Of a DNA stretch of 64,000 nt, positions 1-8,165 are shown in pieces. The position numbers and the translations under genes are program-made. Each line of letters starts with the position of its first letter. Position 1 is the first letter of the stretch. A model generated the notes under the pieces. It was not told the DNA's origin, ran no database searches, and saw nothing but the letters and a program-made list of their open reading frames with translations. This DNA comes from Curtobacterium flaccumfaciens (lineage in GTDB: Bacteria; Actinomycetota; Actinomycetes; Actinomycetales; Microbacteriaceae), in NCBI RefSeq assembly GCF_004361695.1, contig NZ_SNVW01000006.1, positions 62,001 through 126,000 of the forward strand, written 5' to 3'.

Positions 1-927
1 GTGTGTCTCCTCGCGCAGCCCGAACCGGGCGAGCGCGTGCACCGTGTACGACAGGTCGCGCACCCAGGCGAACCGGTAGTCCCAGTTCTTGCCGCCCGTC
101 CGGTCCTCGGGCAGGCTCGTCGTCGGCGCCGCCGCGATCGCCCCGGTGGGCGAGTAGATGAGCAGCTTCAGGGCGAGCGCGCTCCGCTGCACGGCGTCCG
201 ACCAGGGGCCGTCGTACGAGAACTCCTCGGACCAGGTGGCCCAGTTCGCGATCGTGCGATCAATCGCGGCGAGTGCGCTCTCCGGCCGCGGCATGAAGAT
301 CGGTTCGTCGTGGGTCCCGACGATCGTCAGGATGTGCTTCGAGCCCTCGGTGGTGCGGTACCGCCCGGAGAACCTCGGGCCGTCGTCGTGCACCGGCTCG
401 AACCCCTGCTCGACGATCGCGATCGTGATGCCGTCGATGCCGATCACCGCGCCGTTCGCGGTGTCGAGGCGCTTCGGTTCGGCGGTCTGCAGCAGGGTGC
501 CGGGGATCACCGCCCACTCCATCTCGACGGTGCCCCGGACGCCCTGGACGCACCGGGCGACCTCGGCCCACGGCAGGCGGCCGGCGACGCCGGTGACCAT
601 CGCGTCCGTCACGGTGGCTGCACCGTCGGGTGTCGTCCAGGTCGTGACGAGCACGTTCGTCCCGGGCATGTAGGTGCGGGATGCCTCGGCCCGCGGGTCG
701 ACCGGCCGGAGTGCGACGTGGCCGCCGTGCTCGGCGTCGACGATGCTCGCGAACACCGGCGGCGAGTCCATCGACGGGATCGGCAGCCAGTCGATCCGGC
801 CGTCCAGCGCGATGAGGGCGACCGTGCGCCCGTCCCCGATCGCGCCGTAGGAGCGGAGCGGGACGTAGCCGTCGGTGCGCTGCTCGTTCTCGGTCGCGTC
901 GGGGGTGTCTCGGGTCCGTTCGGTCAT
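1..927 (-). CDS. Glycoside hydrolase family 15 protein (glucoamylase/trehalase-like), C-terminus beyond window
   Basis: Reading leftward from an ATG at 927, 309 codons are open to the window edge. The N-terminal beta-sandwich region begins RSYGAIGDGRTVALIALDG, the usual opening of actinobacterial GH15 proteins, and the (alpha/alpha)6 catalytic domain begins near residue 280 with GGKNWDYRFAWVRDLSY, matching the family motif NWDYRY-WxRD that lines the active site. The catalytic glutamates of GH15 lie further C-terminal and are not in the window, so activity and substrate (trehalose or alpha-glucans) cannot be judged. It is probably cytoplasmic, as no signal peptide is visible. It starts divergently from the DUF1206 gene. 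Confidence 0.88.
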   Translation of the reverse strand, partial: MTERTRDTPDATENEQRTDGYVPLRSYGAIGDGRTVALIALDGRIDWLPIPSMDSPPVFASIVDAEHGGHVALRPVDPRAEASRTYMPGTNVLVTTWTTPDGAATVTDAMVTGVAGRLPWAEVARCVQGVRGTVEMEWAVIPGTLLQTAEPKRLDTANGAVIGIDGITIAIVEQGFEPVHDDGPRFSGRYRTTEGSKHILTIVGTHDEPIFMPRPESALAAIDRTIANWATWSEEFSYDGPWSDAVQRSALALKLLIYSPTGAIAAAPTTSLPEDRTGGKNWDYRFAWVRDLSYTVHALARFGLREETH

Positions 928-1028
928 GCACCCAGCCTGCCCCGGCAACGGGCGCGACCATCAGGCGGACGTACCCCTCGTGGACGACGGACGCCGCGCC
1001 TCCCGTCTGTGGAGAACCAGCGACACGC

Positions 1029-1072
1029 CGGACTGGAGGCGCGTGGCGGGCCCGCGCCGCGCCTCCCGTCCG
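1029..1072. repeat. Dispersed palindrome family A, copy 1
   Basis: Imperfect palindrome with outer arms CGGAC/GTCCG, inner arms GGAGGCGCG/CGCGCCTCC and a GCGGGCCCGC centre. It lies in the divergent intergenic region between the GH15 and DUF1206 genes, so unlike most copies it cannot be a shared terminator here. A second half-copy (GCCGCGCCTCCCGTC) lies just upstream at about 991-1006. Confidence 0.8.
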
Positions 1073-1136
1073 ACAGGCGGCCGGGACCACGGCCCCCTGC
1101 CGGACACAGCGCGCTCCGTCGGGCACGCTCGATGGG

Positions 1137-1970
1137 GTGAGTGAGCAGGCGGAACAGGCGGCCCGGAAGACCGGACGCGAAGCGAAGCGAGTGGCCGACA
1201 GCCGGTGGTTCGAGCTGACCGCTCGCGGCGGGTTCGTCGGGAGTGGTGTCGTCCACCTGCTCATCGGGTACCTGGCGATCCTGCTCGGTGTCGGCAACGC
1301 GTCGTCGAGCGGGGAGACGGACCAGTCCGGAGCGCTGCAGCAGATCGCGGAGGTCCCCGGCGGTGTCGTGCTGCTCTGGCTCGTCGCGATCGGCACCGCG
1401 GCGCTGACCATCCGACTCGTCGTCGAAGCCGTCGTCGGTGGGCGGACCGACAGCGCCCGGGCCTGGGGCAACCGGTTGAAGAACATCGGCAAGGCCGTGG
1501 TCTACGGGGTGATCGCGTACTCGGCCGCGTCGTACGCCCTCGGCGCCGGCAAGAGCTCGAGCGGGTCGAGCCGGAGTGCGGCGGCGAAGGCGCTCGCGAC
1601 CCCGGGCGGGGTGTTCCTCCTGCTGCTGGTCGCCGCCGTCGCGATCGCGATCGGGATCGGCCTCGTGGTGATCGGCTGCCGGCGCTCGTTCTGGAAGCAG
1701 CTCGTGCGCCCGCCGCAGCAGGTCGAGCGGGTCGTCACCGTGCTCGGGGTCGTCGGCTACGTGCTCAAGGGGATCGCCGTGGTGATCGTCGGCGTGCTCA
1801 TCGCGGTCGCCGGCTTCCGGAGCGACCCCGACCAGGCGACCGGTCTCGACGGGGCGTTCGACGCGCTGCGGAGCATGCCGGGCGGGGTGTTCGTCCTCGT
1901 GGCGATCGGCATCGGGTTCCTGGCCTTCGGCGTCTACAGCTTCTTCCGCGCGCGGTACGCCCGCCTCTGA
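1137..1970 (+). CDS. DUF1206 domain membrane protein
   Basis: A 277-aa integral membrane protein with a short basic N-terminus followed by three similar two-helix units (for example GFVGSGVVHLLIGYLAI and GYVLKGIAVVIVGVLIAV), the layout of DUF1206 proteins. Six transmembrane segments are expected. No enzymatic motif is visible and the biochemical role of the family is unknown to me. GTG at 1137 is chosen because it begins the conserved region with no alternative nearby; the only upstream ATG is out of frame. It is followed closely by the SMP-30 gene on the same strand. Confidence 0.85.
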   Translation: MSEQAEQAARKTGREAKRVADSRWFELTARGGFVGSGVVHLLIGYLAILLGVGNASSSGETDQSGALQQIAEVPGGVVLLWLVAIGTAALTIRLVVEAVVGGRTDSARAWGNRLKNIGKAVVYGVIAYSAASYALGAGKSSSGSSRSAAAKALATPGGVFLLLLVAAVAIAIGIGLVVIGCRRSFWKQLVRPPQQVERVVTVLGVVGYVLKGIAVVIVGVLIAVAGFRSDPDQATGLDGAFDALRSMPGGVFVLVAIGIGFLAFGVYSFFRARYARL

Positions 1971-2033
1971 GGCCGCCCCGATGCCGCGCACGCGCCTGAG
2001 CGGGTGCGGAGCCGGGGCCGGTAGACCGGTGCG

Positions 2034-2909
2034 ATGAGCACCAGCGCGACGACCGGACCCGTGACCGTGTTCTCCGACGCCGGAGCCGTCCTCGTCGAGA
2101 GCATCGTGTGGGACCCCGCGGCCGACCGGCTCCGGTGGACGGACATCACCCTCGGCACCCTGAACACCTCGGACGCGCACGGCACGGTCGTGTCCAGCGT
2201 GCCCCTGCCCCCACCGCTCGCGAGCTTCCAGCCCCGTGCCGGCGGTGGCTTCGTCGCCGCACTCGGCGACACGGTCGTCGTCACCGACCCGGACGGCGTC
2301 GTCGAGCGCGAGATCGCCCGGGTTGAGCACGCGACGGCCGGCATGCGGTTCAACGAGGGCAAGTGCGACCCGTTCGGCCGCTTCCTGGTGGGCAGCATGA
2401 ACCTGACCACCGGCGATCCCGACGGGGCGCTGTACTCGGTCGAGGCGGACGGCACCACGCGGCTGCTCCGCGGCGGGTTCGGCGTCACGAACGGCATCGA
2501 GTGGTCGGACGACGGCACTGTGATGTACGTCACGGACACGAGCGCGTCGACGATCTACCGCGCGTCGTACGGTCCGGACGGGGAGCTCGGCGAACTCGAG
2601 CCGTTCATCGTCGGGGCGGCGCACGACGGCCTGGTGCGCGACGACGAGGGCTGCTTCTGGAGCGCGGTCTACGGCGGTGGGCGCGTCGAACGGTACGGCC
2701 CGGACGGGTCGCACCTCGAGACGGTGCAACTGCCCACGCCGAACGTGACCTCGGTGGCGTTCGGGGGCCCGGACACGTCGACGTTGTTCATCGGGACGGC
2801 GCGCGAGAACCTGACCGAGGAGCAGCTCGAGCAGTCGCCGCACTCGGGTGCGGTGCTGGCCGTCCCGACGCGGGTGCACGGGTTCCCCGCGAACACCTTC
2901 AGCGGCTGA
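2034..2909 (+). CDS. SMP-30/gluconolactonase/LRE family protein
   Basis: A 291-aa six-bladed beta-propeller enzyme of the SMP-30 family, which hydrolyse sugar lactones using a divalent metal. Family landmarks are visible: VESIVWDPAADRLRWTD near residue 22 (Glu ligand and first blade), MRFNEGKCDPFGRFLVG near 104 (Asn ligand), TNGIEWSDDGTVMYVTDT near 152 (Asn and Asp ligands), and HDGLVRDDEGCFWSAVYGGG near 196. No signal peptide is present, so it is probably cytoplasmic. A -10-like TAGACC at 2022-2027 lies six bases before the ATG with no Shine-Dalgarno, suggesting a leaderless message. The actual substrate is not deducible. Confidence 0.9.
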   Translation: MSTSATTGPVTVFSDAGAVLVESIVWDPAADRLRWTDITLGTLNTSDAHGTVVSSVPLPPPLASFQPRAGGGFVAALGDTVVVTDPDGVVEREIARVEHATAGMRFNEGKCDPFGRFLVGSMNLTTGDPDGALYSVEADGTTRLLRGGFGVTNGIEWSDDGTVMYVTDTSASTIYRASYGPDGELGELEPFIVGAAHDGLVRDDEGCFWSAVYGGGRVERYGPDGSHLETVQLPTPNVTSVAFGGPDTSTLFIGTARENLTEEQLEQSPHSGAVLAVPTRVHGFPANTFSG

Positions 2910-2978
2910 CGGGGCGGGACGGGCACGGCGACGGGGTCCGCGGGTATCCTGGGCGACCGTCCGACCCGAGGAGTCCAC

Positions 2979-4058
2979 GTGAACGACGAGCACACGGCAG
3001 CCACCCCGGACCCGGCGAGCGGCCTCGCAGCGGCGGAGAACGCCGACGTCACGGTCGAGGTCGACCGGGTCGCCGTCGACGGCACCTACGTCCGGGTGAG
3101 CTCCATCGGTGAACCCGGCGAGCGGGCGTTCCTGCTGGTCGCGGGCCTCGGGATCGCCGCCACGTACTACGAGCGGCTCGCCCCGCACCTCAACGAGAAC
3201 GGCCCGGTGCACGCCCTCGACCTGCCCGGGTTCGCCGGGGTCCCGCGCTTCCGGGGCACGGTGTCGATCGAGCGCTACGCGGACGCCGTCGAGAAGGTCA
3301 TCGCCGACCTCGGGCTCGTCGACCCGGTGCTGGTCGGCCACTCGATGGGCACCCAGGTGGTCACCGAGGTCGCCGCCCGCCGCCCGGACATCTCCGACCT
3401 CGTGCTCATCAGCCCGGTCGTCGACTCGACGGCGCGCACCGTCCGGCAGTCGGCGTTCCGGTTCCTCCGGTCGACCCTGCACGAACCGGCAGCGGTGCGT
3501 TGGCACGGCATCACGGCCTACGCGCTGTGCGGCTGGCACTGGTTCTCGAAGGTGCTCCCGAAGATGATCGCGTTCCCGATCGAGGAGCGCGCGGCACACG
3601 TGCAGGCGCGCACGCTGATCGTGCGGGGCGAGTACGACGCGATGGTGCCCCGTGACTGGGTGCGACGGCTGGCGCGGGTGTTCCCGTACGCGGTCCTCCG
3701 CGAGGTCGTCGACGGGGCGCACTCGGTCATGCACGCCCAGGCGGACGCCGTGGCTCGCCTGGCGGTCGCCCACGTCGCGGGTGCGCTGCCGGACCGCGGG
3801 GTCTCGTCACTGCAGCGGGTCCGTGACGACTCGACCGCGTCGGACCTGGCACGCCTCGGTCCGAAGGACGCCTGGCTGCTCGTGAAGTCGCGGTTCGTCG
3901 AGCTGTTCGGCATGGCGCGGAACGACGACGAGACGCTCGAGGCGGCCAAGTCCGCCCACGCGGTCGCGATGGCGGACGGCGACGACCTGCCGGTCGACCC
4001 GGCGGACCGCCGGGAGATCGTGGACGAGGTCGCACCGGAGGCCCGCAAGGCCGGCTGA
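2979..4058 (+). CDS. Alpha/beta hydrolase
   Basis: A 359-aa alpha/beta hydrolase fold enzyme. The nucleophile elbow GHSMG is at residues 120-124 (Ser122), the acid is probably the Asp in RGEYDAMVPRDW, and the histidine lies in VDGAHSVMH. The first 30 residues are an acidic low-complexity leader, and about 80 residues after the catalytic His form a charged helical extension not usual in the minimal fold. The GTG start has GAGGAG six bases upstream and a TATCCT -10 at 2945-2950. Substrate unknown; esterase, lipase or haloalkane dehalogenase-like activities are all possible. Confidence 0.88.
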   Translation: MNDEHTAATPDPASGLAAAENADVTVEVDRVAVDGTYVRVSSIGEPGERAFLLVAGLGIAATYYERLAPHLNENGPVHALDLPGFAGVPRFRGTVSIERYADAVEKVIADLGLVDPVLVGHSMGTQVVTEVAARRPDISDLVLISPVVDSTARTVRQSAFRFLRSTLHEPAAVRWHGITAYALCGWHWFSKVLPKMIAFPIEERAAHVQARTLIVRGEYDAMVPRDWVRRLARVFPYAVLREVVDGAHSVMHAQADAVARLAVAHVAGALPDRGVSSLQRVRDDSTASDLARLGPKDAWLLVKSRFVELFGMARNDDETLEAAKSAHAVAMADGDDLPVDPADRREIVDEVAPEARKAG

Positions 4059-4067
4059 GTGGACGCC

Positions 4068-4140
4068 CTGGACGCAACGCACTGGAGGCCCGGTGCCGGT
4101 TCTCGGAACCGGCACCGGGCCTCCAGGCAGTCGCGTCCAG
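4068..4140. terminator. Bidirectional hairpin, variant of palindrome family A (copy 2)
   Basis: A perfect 21-bp stem (4082-4102 with 4106-4126) closed by a three-base loop and flanked by an outer 8-bp pair CTGGACGC/GCGTCCAG (4068-4075, 4133-4140). It occupies the gap between the convergent hydrolase (+) and FAD oxidoreductase (-) genes and can fold on either strand, so it probably terminates both. No U-tract follows, as is usual in this organism. Confidence 0.85.
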
Positions 4141-4171
4141 GGCCGCGGACGCGGCGGCGACCGTCGCGTCG

Positions 4172-5365
4172 TCAGGCCGTGATGCGGCCCCGCAACATGT
4201 CGACCGTCAGGGCGTTCGCCTCCGCGAGGACCTTGCGGGCATCGTCGGTCTTGTCCCACACGTTCCAGAGCAGGACCCCGCGGACCGTGTCGTCGTCGTC
4301 CAGGTAGTAGACGACGCCGGTGACGTTGGGCTCCTGCCAGTCCTCGACCGTGCGGAGCTTCGTGGTGACCTGTCCGACCGCCTCGTAGCCCATGTCGAAG
4401 ACGTCCGAGTAGAACATCGGCGTGTGGTCGTACGTCTCGTCGGCGTCCGCGAGGTTGCGGCCGGCCTGCCGACCCTGCTGCTGCGCGTTGTCGACGTGCT
4501 CGACGCGTCGCGTGCCGAGGATCCGGTCCGGGTACTCCGCGACGTCGCCGGCTGCGAAGACCGAGTCGTCGTCGGTGAGCAGCGTCGAGCTGACGACGAT
4601 GCCGTCGCGGACGGTCAGTCCGGCGTCGGCGGCGAGCTGCGTGGCCGGTTCGATGCCGAGCCCGACGACGACGGCGTCGGCCTCGACGGTGGACCCGTCG
4701 TCCAGCATCAGCGTCACGCCGTCACCGGTCTGGGTCCCCGACTCCACCCGACGCCCCGTCCGGAGCTCGACCCCGTGGTCGACGAACCGCTGCTGGAACG
4801 CCCGCGCGAGGCCGTCCGGGAACATCCGGCCACCGACGACCCGGTCGGGGTCGACCAGCGTGACGCGTGCGCCGTTCTGGACGATGCCCGCCGCGATCTC
4901 GGTGCCGATGTAGCTCCCGCCGACGACGGCCACGTGCGCACCGGAATCGGCGAGCTCGCGCAGTCGGCGGTAGTCCGTCGCGCTGCGGTAGTCGAGCACG
5001 CGCGGGGACGGGTCGAGACCCGGCAGGGCGCGGGGCTTGCCGCCCGTGGCGAGGAGCAGCCGGTCGTAGCCGTGCGTCGCGCCGTCGCTCGTGGTGACGG
5101 TCTTCGCTGCGCGGTCGATCGCTGTCACCGCGGTGCCGAGGACGAACGTCGCCCCGGTCTCCTCGGTGTGCAGGTCGACCTTCTCGTCCCAGCTGAAGTC
5201 CGGGTCGGTCCAGAGCTTCTTCGACAGGGCCGGTCGGGCGTACGGCGGGTCGACGTCCTCGCTGATGATGCCGATCGAGCCGTCCGCGTCGAGTTCGCGG
5301 ACGCCGCGCGCGGCTGCGTCGGCGACCATCCCGCCGCCGACGATGAGGTACCGGAAGTCGGTCAT
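4172..5365 (-). CDS. FAD-dependent NAD(P)H oxidoreductase (ferredoxin reductase/AIF-like)
   Basis: A 397-aa two-dinucleotide-domain flavoprotein. FAD-binding GxGxxG variant LIVGGGMVADAA is at residues 7-18, ATGGKPRAL near 105 is the second FAD motif, the NAD(P)H-binding motif VVGGSYIGTEIAAG is near 147, and AAGDVAEY near 272 is the terminal FAD motif. The C-terminal domain (MFYSDVFDMGYEAVGQV) resembles the reductase C-domain of rhodocoxin/putidaredoxin reductases and AIF. No ferredoxin gene is adjacent. It is the last gene of a three-gene minus-strand operon, 8 bp after the SDR gene, and ends at the strong hairpin at 4068-4140. Confidence 0.9.
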   Translation of the reverse strand: MTDFRYLIVGGGMVADAAARGVRELDADGSIGIISEDVDPPYARPALSKKLWTDPDFSWDEKVDLHTEETGATFVLGTAVTAIDRAAKTVTTSDGATHGYDRLLLATGGKPRALPGLDPSPRVLDYRSATDYRRLRELADSGAHVAVVGGSYIGTEIAAGIVQNGARVTLVDPDRVVGGRMFPDGLARAFQQRFVDHGVELRTGRRVESGTQTGDGVTLMLDDGSTVEADAVVVGLGIEPATQLAADAGLTVRDGIVVSSTLLTDDDSVFAAGDVAEYPDRILGTRRVEHVDNAQQQGRQAGRNLADADETYDHTPMFYSDVFDMGYEAVGQVTTKLRTVEDWQEPNVTGVVYYLDDDDTVRGVLLWNVWDKTDDARKVLAEANALTVDMLRGRITA

Positions 5366-5373
5366 GGATCCCC

Positions 5374-6174
5374 CTAGATCGTGGCGACGGAGCCGGAGTC
5401 GACGCGGTAGTTCGACCCGTTGACGAAGCTCGCCAGGTCGGAGCAGAGGAACGCGACGACGTTCGCGACCTCTTCCGGCTCACCCCGGCGGTGCAGCTCC
5501 ATGTACGGACGCTCCTCGTCGAGGAAGGACTCGATCGCCTGGTCGAACGTCTGGTTCGTCTCCTTCGCGCGCTTATCCATCATCGCGTCGGTCATCGGCG
5601 TGTGGATGAACGCGGGGCTCACGGTGTTGACCAGCAGCCCCTCGGACGCGTACGAGCGGGACAGCCCCTTCGCGAACGACAGCACCCCGGCCTTGGCGGC
5701 GCAGTAGGGCAGCTCGTCGTCGTAGGGCTGCGAGGCGTCCTCGGAGACGAGGTACACGATGCGACCCCAGCCGCCGTTCCGCAGGTCGGCGATGAACTCG
5801 CGCGTGATGCGGACCGGCCCCATCAGGTCGATGTCGATCGTCTCCTTCCAGCCGTCCTCGTCGATCTCGTGGAACAGCCCCTGGGCACCGGTGACGCCCG
5901 AGGACTGCACCAGGATGTCGATCTCGCCGACCGCGTCGCGGACCTTCGTGTGCAGGTCCGCCAGGCTCTCGGCGCTCCGGACGTCGGCCGCGAAGGCGTG
6001 CAGCCTGCCGGGCGCTGCGTCGAGCTGGTCCGCGCTGTTGTCGAGGCGCGCCTGGTCGAGGTCGGTCACGACCACCGTCGCACCCTCGGCGAGGAGGATG
6101 CGGGCGGTGTTCCAGCCGATGCCGGAGTCACCGCCGAAGACGAGCGCGGTCTTGCCCTGGATCCCGAGGTCCAT
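5374..6174 (-). CDS. SDR family oxidoreductase
   Basis: A 266-aa classical short-chain dehydrogenase/reductase. The Rossmann glycine motif GGDSGIG is at 14-20, the NAG-like SSGV motif at 91-94, and the catalytic residues are Ser144, Tyr157 and Lys161 in YCAAK. Start at 6174 (MDLGIQGK) is chosen over a longer frame because the upstream residues are non-homologous Arg-rich translation of the Dps intergenic region. It is sandwiched between Dps and a FAD oxidoreductase with 8-bp gaps, so it is probably cotranscribed with them and used in redox detoxification; substrate unknown. Confidence 0.9.
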   Translation of the reverse strand: MDLGIQGKTALVFGGDSGIGWNTARILLAEGATVVVTDLDQARLDNSADQLDAAPGRLHAFAADVRSAESLADLHTKVRDAVGEIDILVQSSGVTGAQGLFHEIDEDGWKETIDIDLMGPVRITREFIADLRNGGWGRIVYLVSEDASQPYDDELPYCAAKAGVLSFAKGLSRSYASEGLLVNTVSPAFIHTPMTDAMMDKRAKETNQTFDQAIESFLDEERPYMELHRRGEPEEVANVVAFLCSDLASFVNGSNYRVDSGSVATI

Positions 6175-6182
6175 GCGGCCGC

Positions 6183-6689
6183 CTACGCGTGTGCCGAGGC
6201 GTCCGCGACGGCCGGCGTGGTGGCCGAGGCGAGCGGCGTGCTGGGGGCGCGGTTCTCGGCCGAGACCATCCACGCGAGCTGCTCGAGGCGCTCGATGAAG
6301 CCGTGGAGCAGGTCCGCGGTCGTCGGGTCCTCGTCGTCGACCTCGTCGTGGACGTTGCGCATCGTGCCGGTCGCCTGGTAGAGGCGGAGCGTCACGAGGT
6401 CGATCGCGTCGTGCGTGGTGACCTCGCCCTCCGGGAACTGGTCGAGGTGGCTCGACGCAGCGACCGTGCTCGAGCGGCCGTCCGGCACGGCGTAGAGCGC
6501 ACGCATGCGCTCCGCGGTGTCGTCGGCGAACTCACGTGCGGCGTCGACGATCTCGTCGAGCTGGAGGTGGAGGTCCCGGAAGTTCGTCCCGAGGATGTTC
6601 CAGTGGGCCTGCTTGCCCTGGAGGTGGAGGTCGATGAGGTCCACGAGGACCGCCTGGAGGTTCTTGGCGAGCTTGTCCGATGCGTGCAT
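6183..6689 (-). CDS. dps: Dps/ferritin-like DNA-protection protein
   Basis: A 168-aa four-helix-bundle protein of the Dps family, which store iron as ferric mineral and shield DNA under oxidative stress. The ferroxidase signature is visible at LQGKQAHWNILGTNFRDLH and LDEIVDAAREFADDTAERM, in which the conserved His, Asp and Glu residues sit across the dodecamer interface. Start ATG 6689 has AAGGAG six bases upstream on the minus strand; the six-residue longer frame contains this Shine-Dalgarno and is rejected. The Ala/Thr/Pro C-terminal tail lacks the basic residues that bind DNA in E. coli Dps. First gene of an operon with SDR and FAD oxidoreductase genes. Confidence 0.93.
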   Translation of the reverse strand: MHASDKLAKNLQAVLVDLIDLHLQGKQAHWNILGTNFRDLHLQLDEIVDAAREFADDTAERMRALYAVPDGRSSTVAASSHLDQFPEGEVTTHDAIDLVTLRLYQATGTMRNVHDEVDDEDPTTADLLHGFIERLEQLAWMVSAENRAPSTPLASATTPAVADASAHA

Positions 6690-6811
6690 GATCGGCTCCT
6701 TCCGCATTGGTGACCAGTACCAGTCCGGTCTACGCGGTGCGGCAGGACGTCCGCTCAGCGGGCCGTCCCCCGCGGGGGTGCCCGGCGCTGCTCAGTGCCG
6801 CTCGGTGCTGC

Positions 6812-7342
6812 TCAGTGTGCGGGGGTGGGCGCGGGTGTGGGCGCGGGGTCGACCTGGTCGACCGCGGTGCGCATCTGCTCGAGGAACACCGCGACGACCC
6901 GTGCGTCGGCGGGGGAGAGCCCCTCGGCGATCGACATCATCCGTCGGTGCATGACGCCGAGGGTGGCGCGGACCTCGTCGTCGGTCTCGGTCGTCGGCGC
7001 GATGACGAGCGCGCGGCGGTCGGTGGGGTGCGGGTCGCGGCGGACGTGGTTCGACTTCACGAGTCGGTCGATCAGGATCGTCGTCGAGGCCGACGAGATC
7101 TTGAGGTACGCGGCGAGGTCCTTCGGGCTGACCGCCCGGCCGGTTCGCTGCGCCTGCAGCAGGTAGCGGACGGCGAGCAGGTCGGTCTCGCCCATGCCCA
7201 TCGAGTCGCGGGTGCGTCGACGCATGGCGGTCTCGGCGGCGCGGTACCGGCGCAGGGCGTTCAGCACGGAGACGCCGCGCTGGGTCGCGTCGTCATCGGG
7301 GAACCAGTACCCGGACGCTTCCGCGATCTCCTGCGTGGACAT
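6812..7342 (-). CDS. MarR family transcriptional regulator
   Basis: A 176-aa winged-helix regulator. Residues about 45-125 hold the MarR core: LAVRYLLQAQ, then SPKDLAAYLKISSASTTILIDRLVKSNHVRRDPHPTDRRALVIAPT, which contains the recognition helix and the wing with the conserved DxR. The C-terminus is a Pro/Ala/Thr tail. It lies upstream of, and is transcribed toward, the Dps operon but with a gap of 122 bp, so it may regulate that operon; no operator palindrome was identified. The ligand is unknown. Confidence 0.88.
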   Translation of the reverse strand: MSTQEIAEASGYWFPDDDATQRGVSVLNALRRYRAAETAMRRRTRDSMGMGETDLLAVRYLLQAQRTGRAVSPKDLAAYLKISSASTTILIDRLVKSNHVRRDPHPTDRRALVIAPTTETDDEVRATLGVMHRRMMSIAEGLSPADARVVAVFLEQMRTAVDQVDPAPTPAPTPAH

Positions 7343-7415
7343 GCGCTCAGCGTAACCCGGCTCCCCGTCAGGCCGTCGAGGAAGACCGGAGCGCCCGTTC
7401 GCTGCGTTCCCACCC

Positions 7416-7463
7416 GACGGACTGGAGGCACGGTGCGGGCCCGCACCGTGCCTCCAGTCCGTC
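7416..7463. repeat. Dispersed palindrome family A, copy 3 (perfect 48-bp palindrome)
   Basis: All 24 base pairs of the two arms (7416-7439, 7440-7463) match with no loop. The arm contains CGGACTGGAGGCACGGTGC. It is just downstream of the FMN reductase gene (minus strand, ends 7488) and upstream of marR, so it probably serves as the FMN reductase terminator. It carries CACG where most copies carry CGCG, with the compensating change in the other arm. Confidence 0.9.
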
Positions 7464-7487
7464 AGCTGCTCACGTGACGCGACGCGC

Positions 7488-8051
7488 CTACGCGGCGACC
7501 TGCTCGTCGGAGGCGGCGGCCTCGGCGAGCGCCGTCAGCGCGCCCTGGACGAGCTGCGTGACCTCGGCGTCCTCGCGCGGGTGGGTCTCCGCGAAGCGGA
7601 CGACCGACTGCGGGATGGCGACCTTGACGTCCTCGAGGACCTTCGCACCCGCGATGCCGGCGGCCTTGCGGGCGTCGTCGTGTGCCCAGACGCCGCCGTA
7701 CTGGCCGAACGCCGAGCCGATGACGGCGAGCGGCTTGCCCGAGATCGGGGACGCGCCGAACGGACGCGACGCCCAGTCGAGCGCGTTCTTCAGGACAGCC
7801 GGGATCGTGCCGTTGTACTCCGGGGTGATGAGGAGCACCGCGTCGGCGGCGTCGATCGCCGCACGGAACGCGACGGCCGAGGCCGGCGGGGTCTCGCCGT
7901 CGATGTCCTCGTTGTAGAAGGGCAGGTCGACGATGCCGTCGAACGTGGTGAGCTCGATGCCCTCCGGGGCGTGGTGCTCGGCCGCCTCGGCGAGCTTGCG
8001 GTTGATCGACTCGGCGCGGAGGCTGCCGACGAGGGTGAGGACGTTCGTCAT
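7488..8051 (-). CDS. NADPH-dependent FMN reductase family protein
   Basis: A 187-aa flavodoxin-like reductase. Residues 1-30 give the opening strand and phosphate loop LVGSLRAESINRKLAE, and the signature LLITPEYNGTIPAVLKNALDWASR near 75-100 contains the FMN-contacting PEYN motif of the chromate/quinone reductase (YieF/ArsH-like) group. It transfers electrons from NAD(P)H to FMN, quinones or azo/metal substrates. The ATG at 8051 has AGAAGGA upstream. The gene is divergent from the GH13 gene and is followed by the perfect palindrome at 7416-7463. Confidence 0.9.
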   Translation of the reverse strand: MTNVLTLVGSLRAESINRKLAEAAEHHAPEGIELTTFDGIVDLPFYNEDIDGETPPASAVAFRAAIDAADAVLLITPEYNGTIPAVLKNALDWASRPFGASPISGKPLAVIGSAFGQYGGVWAHDDARKAAGIAGAKVLEDVKVAIPQSVVRFAETHPREDAEVTQLVQGALTALAEAAASDEQVAA

Positions 8052-8165
8052 GGGGATCCTTCTGTTCTGTGACGGAAAGGTGTCAGCGACAACCAATGCG
8101 ATCGACCCCGAGGCTATTCCCGGGCGTCCGTCCCGGATCCAGCGAGCCGTGGGTAGGTTGACGAC

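Noticed and set aside
924..3773. A 949-codon open frame on the minus strand
   Set aside because: It is antisense to three well-supported plus-strand genes; its product is Arg/Asp/Pro-rich low-complexity sequence typical of shadow frames at over 70% GC.
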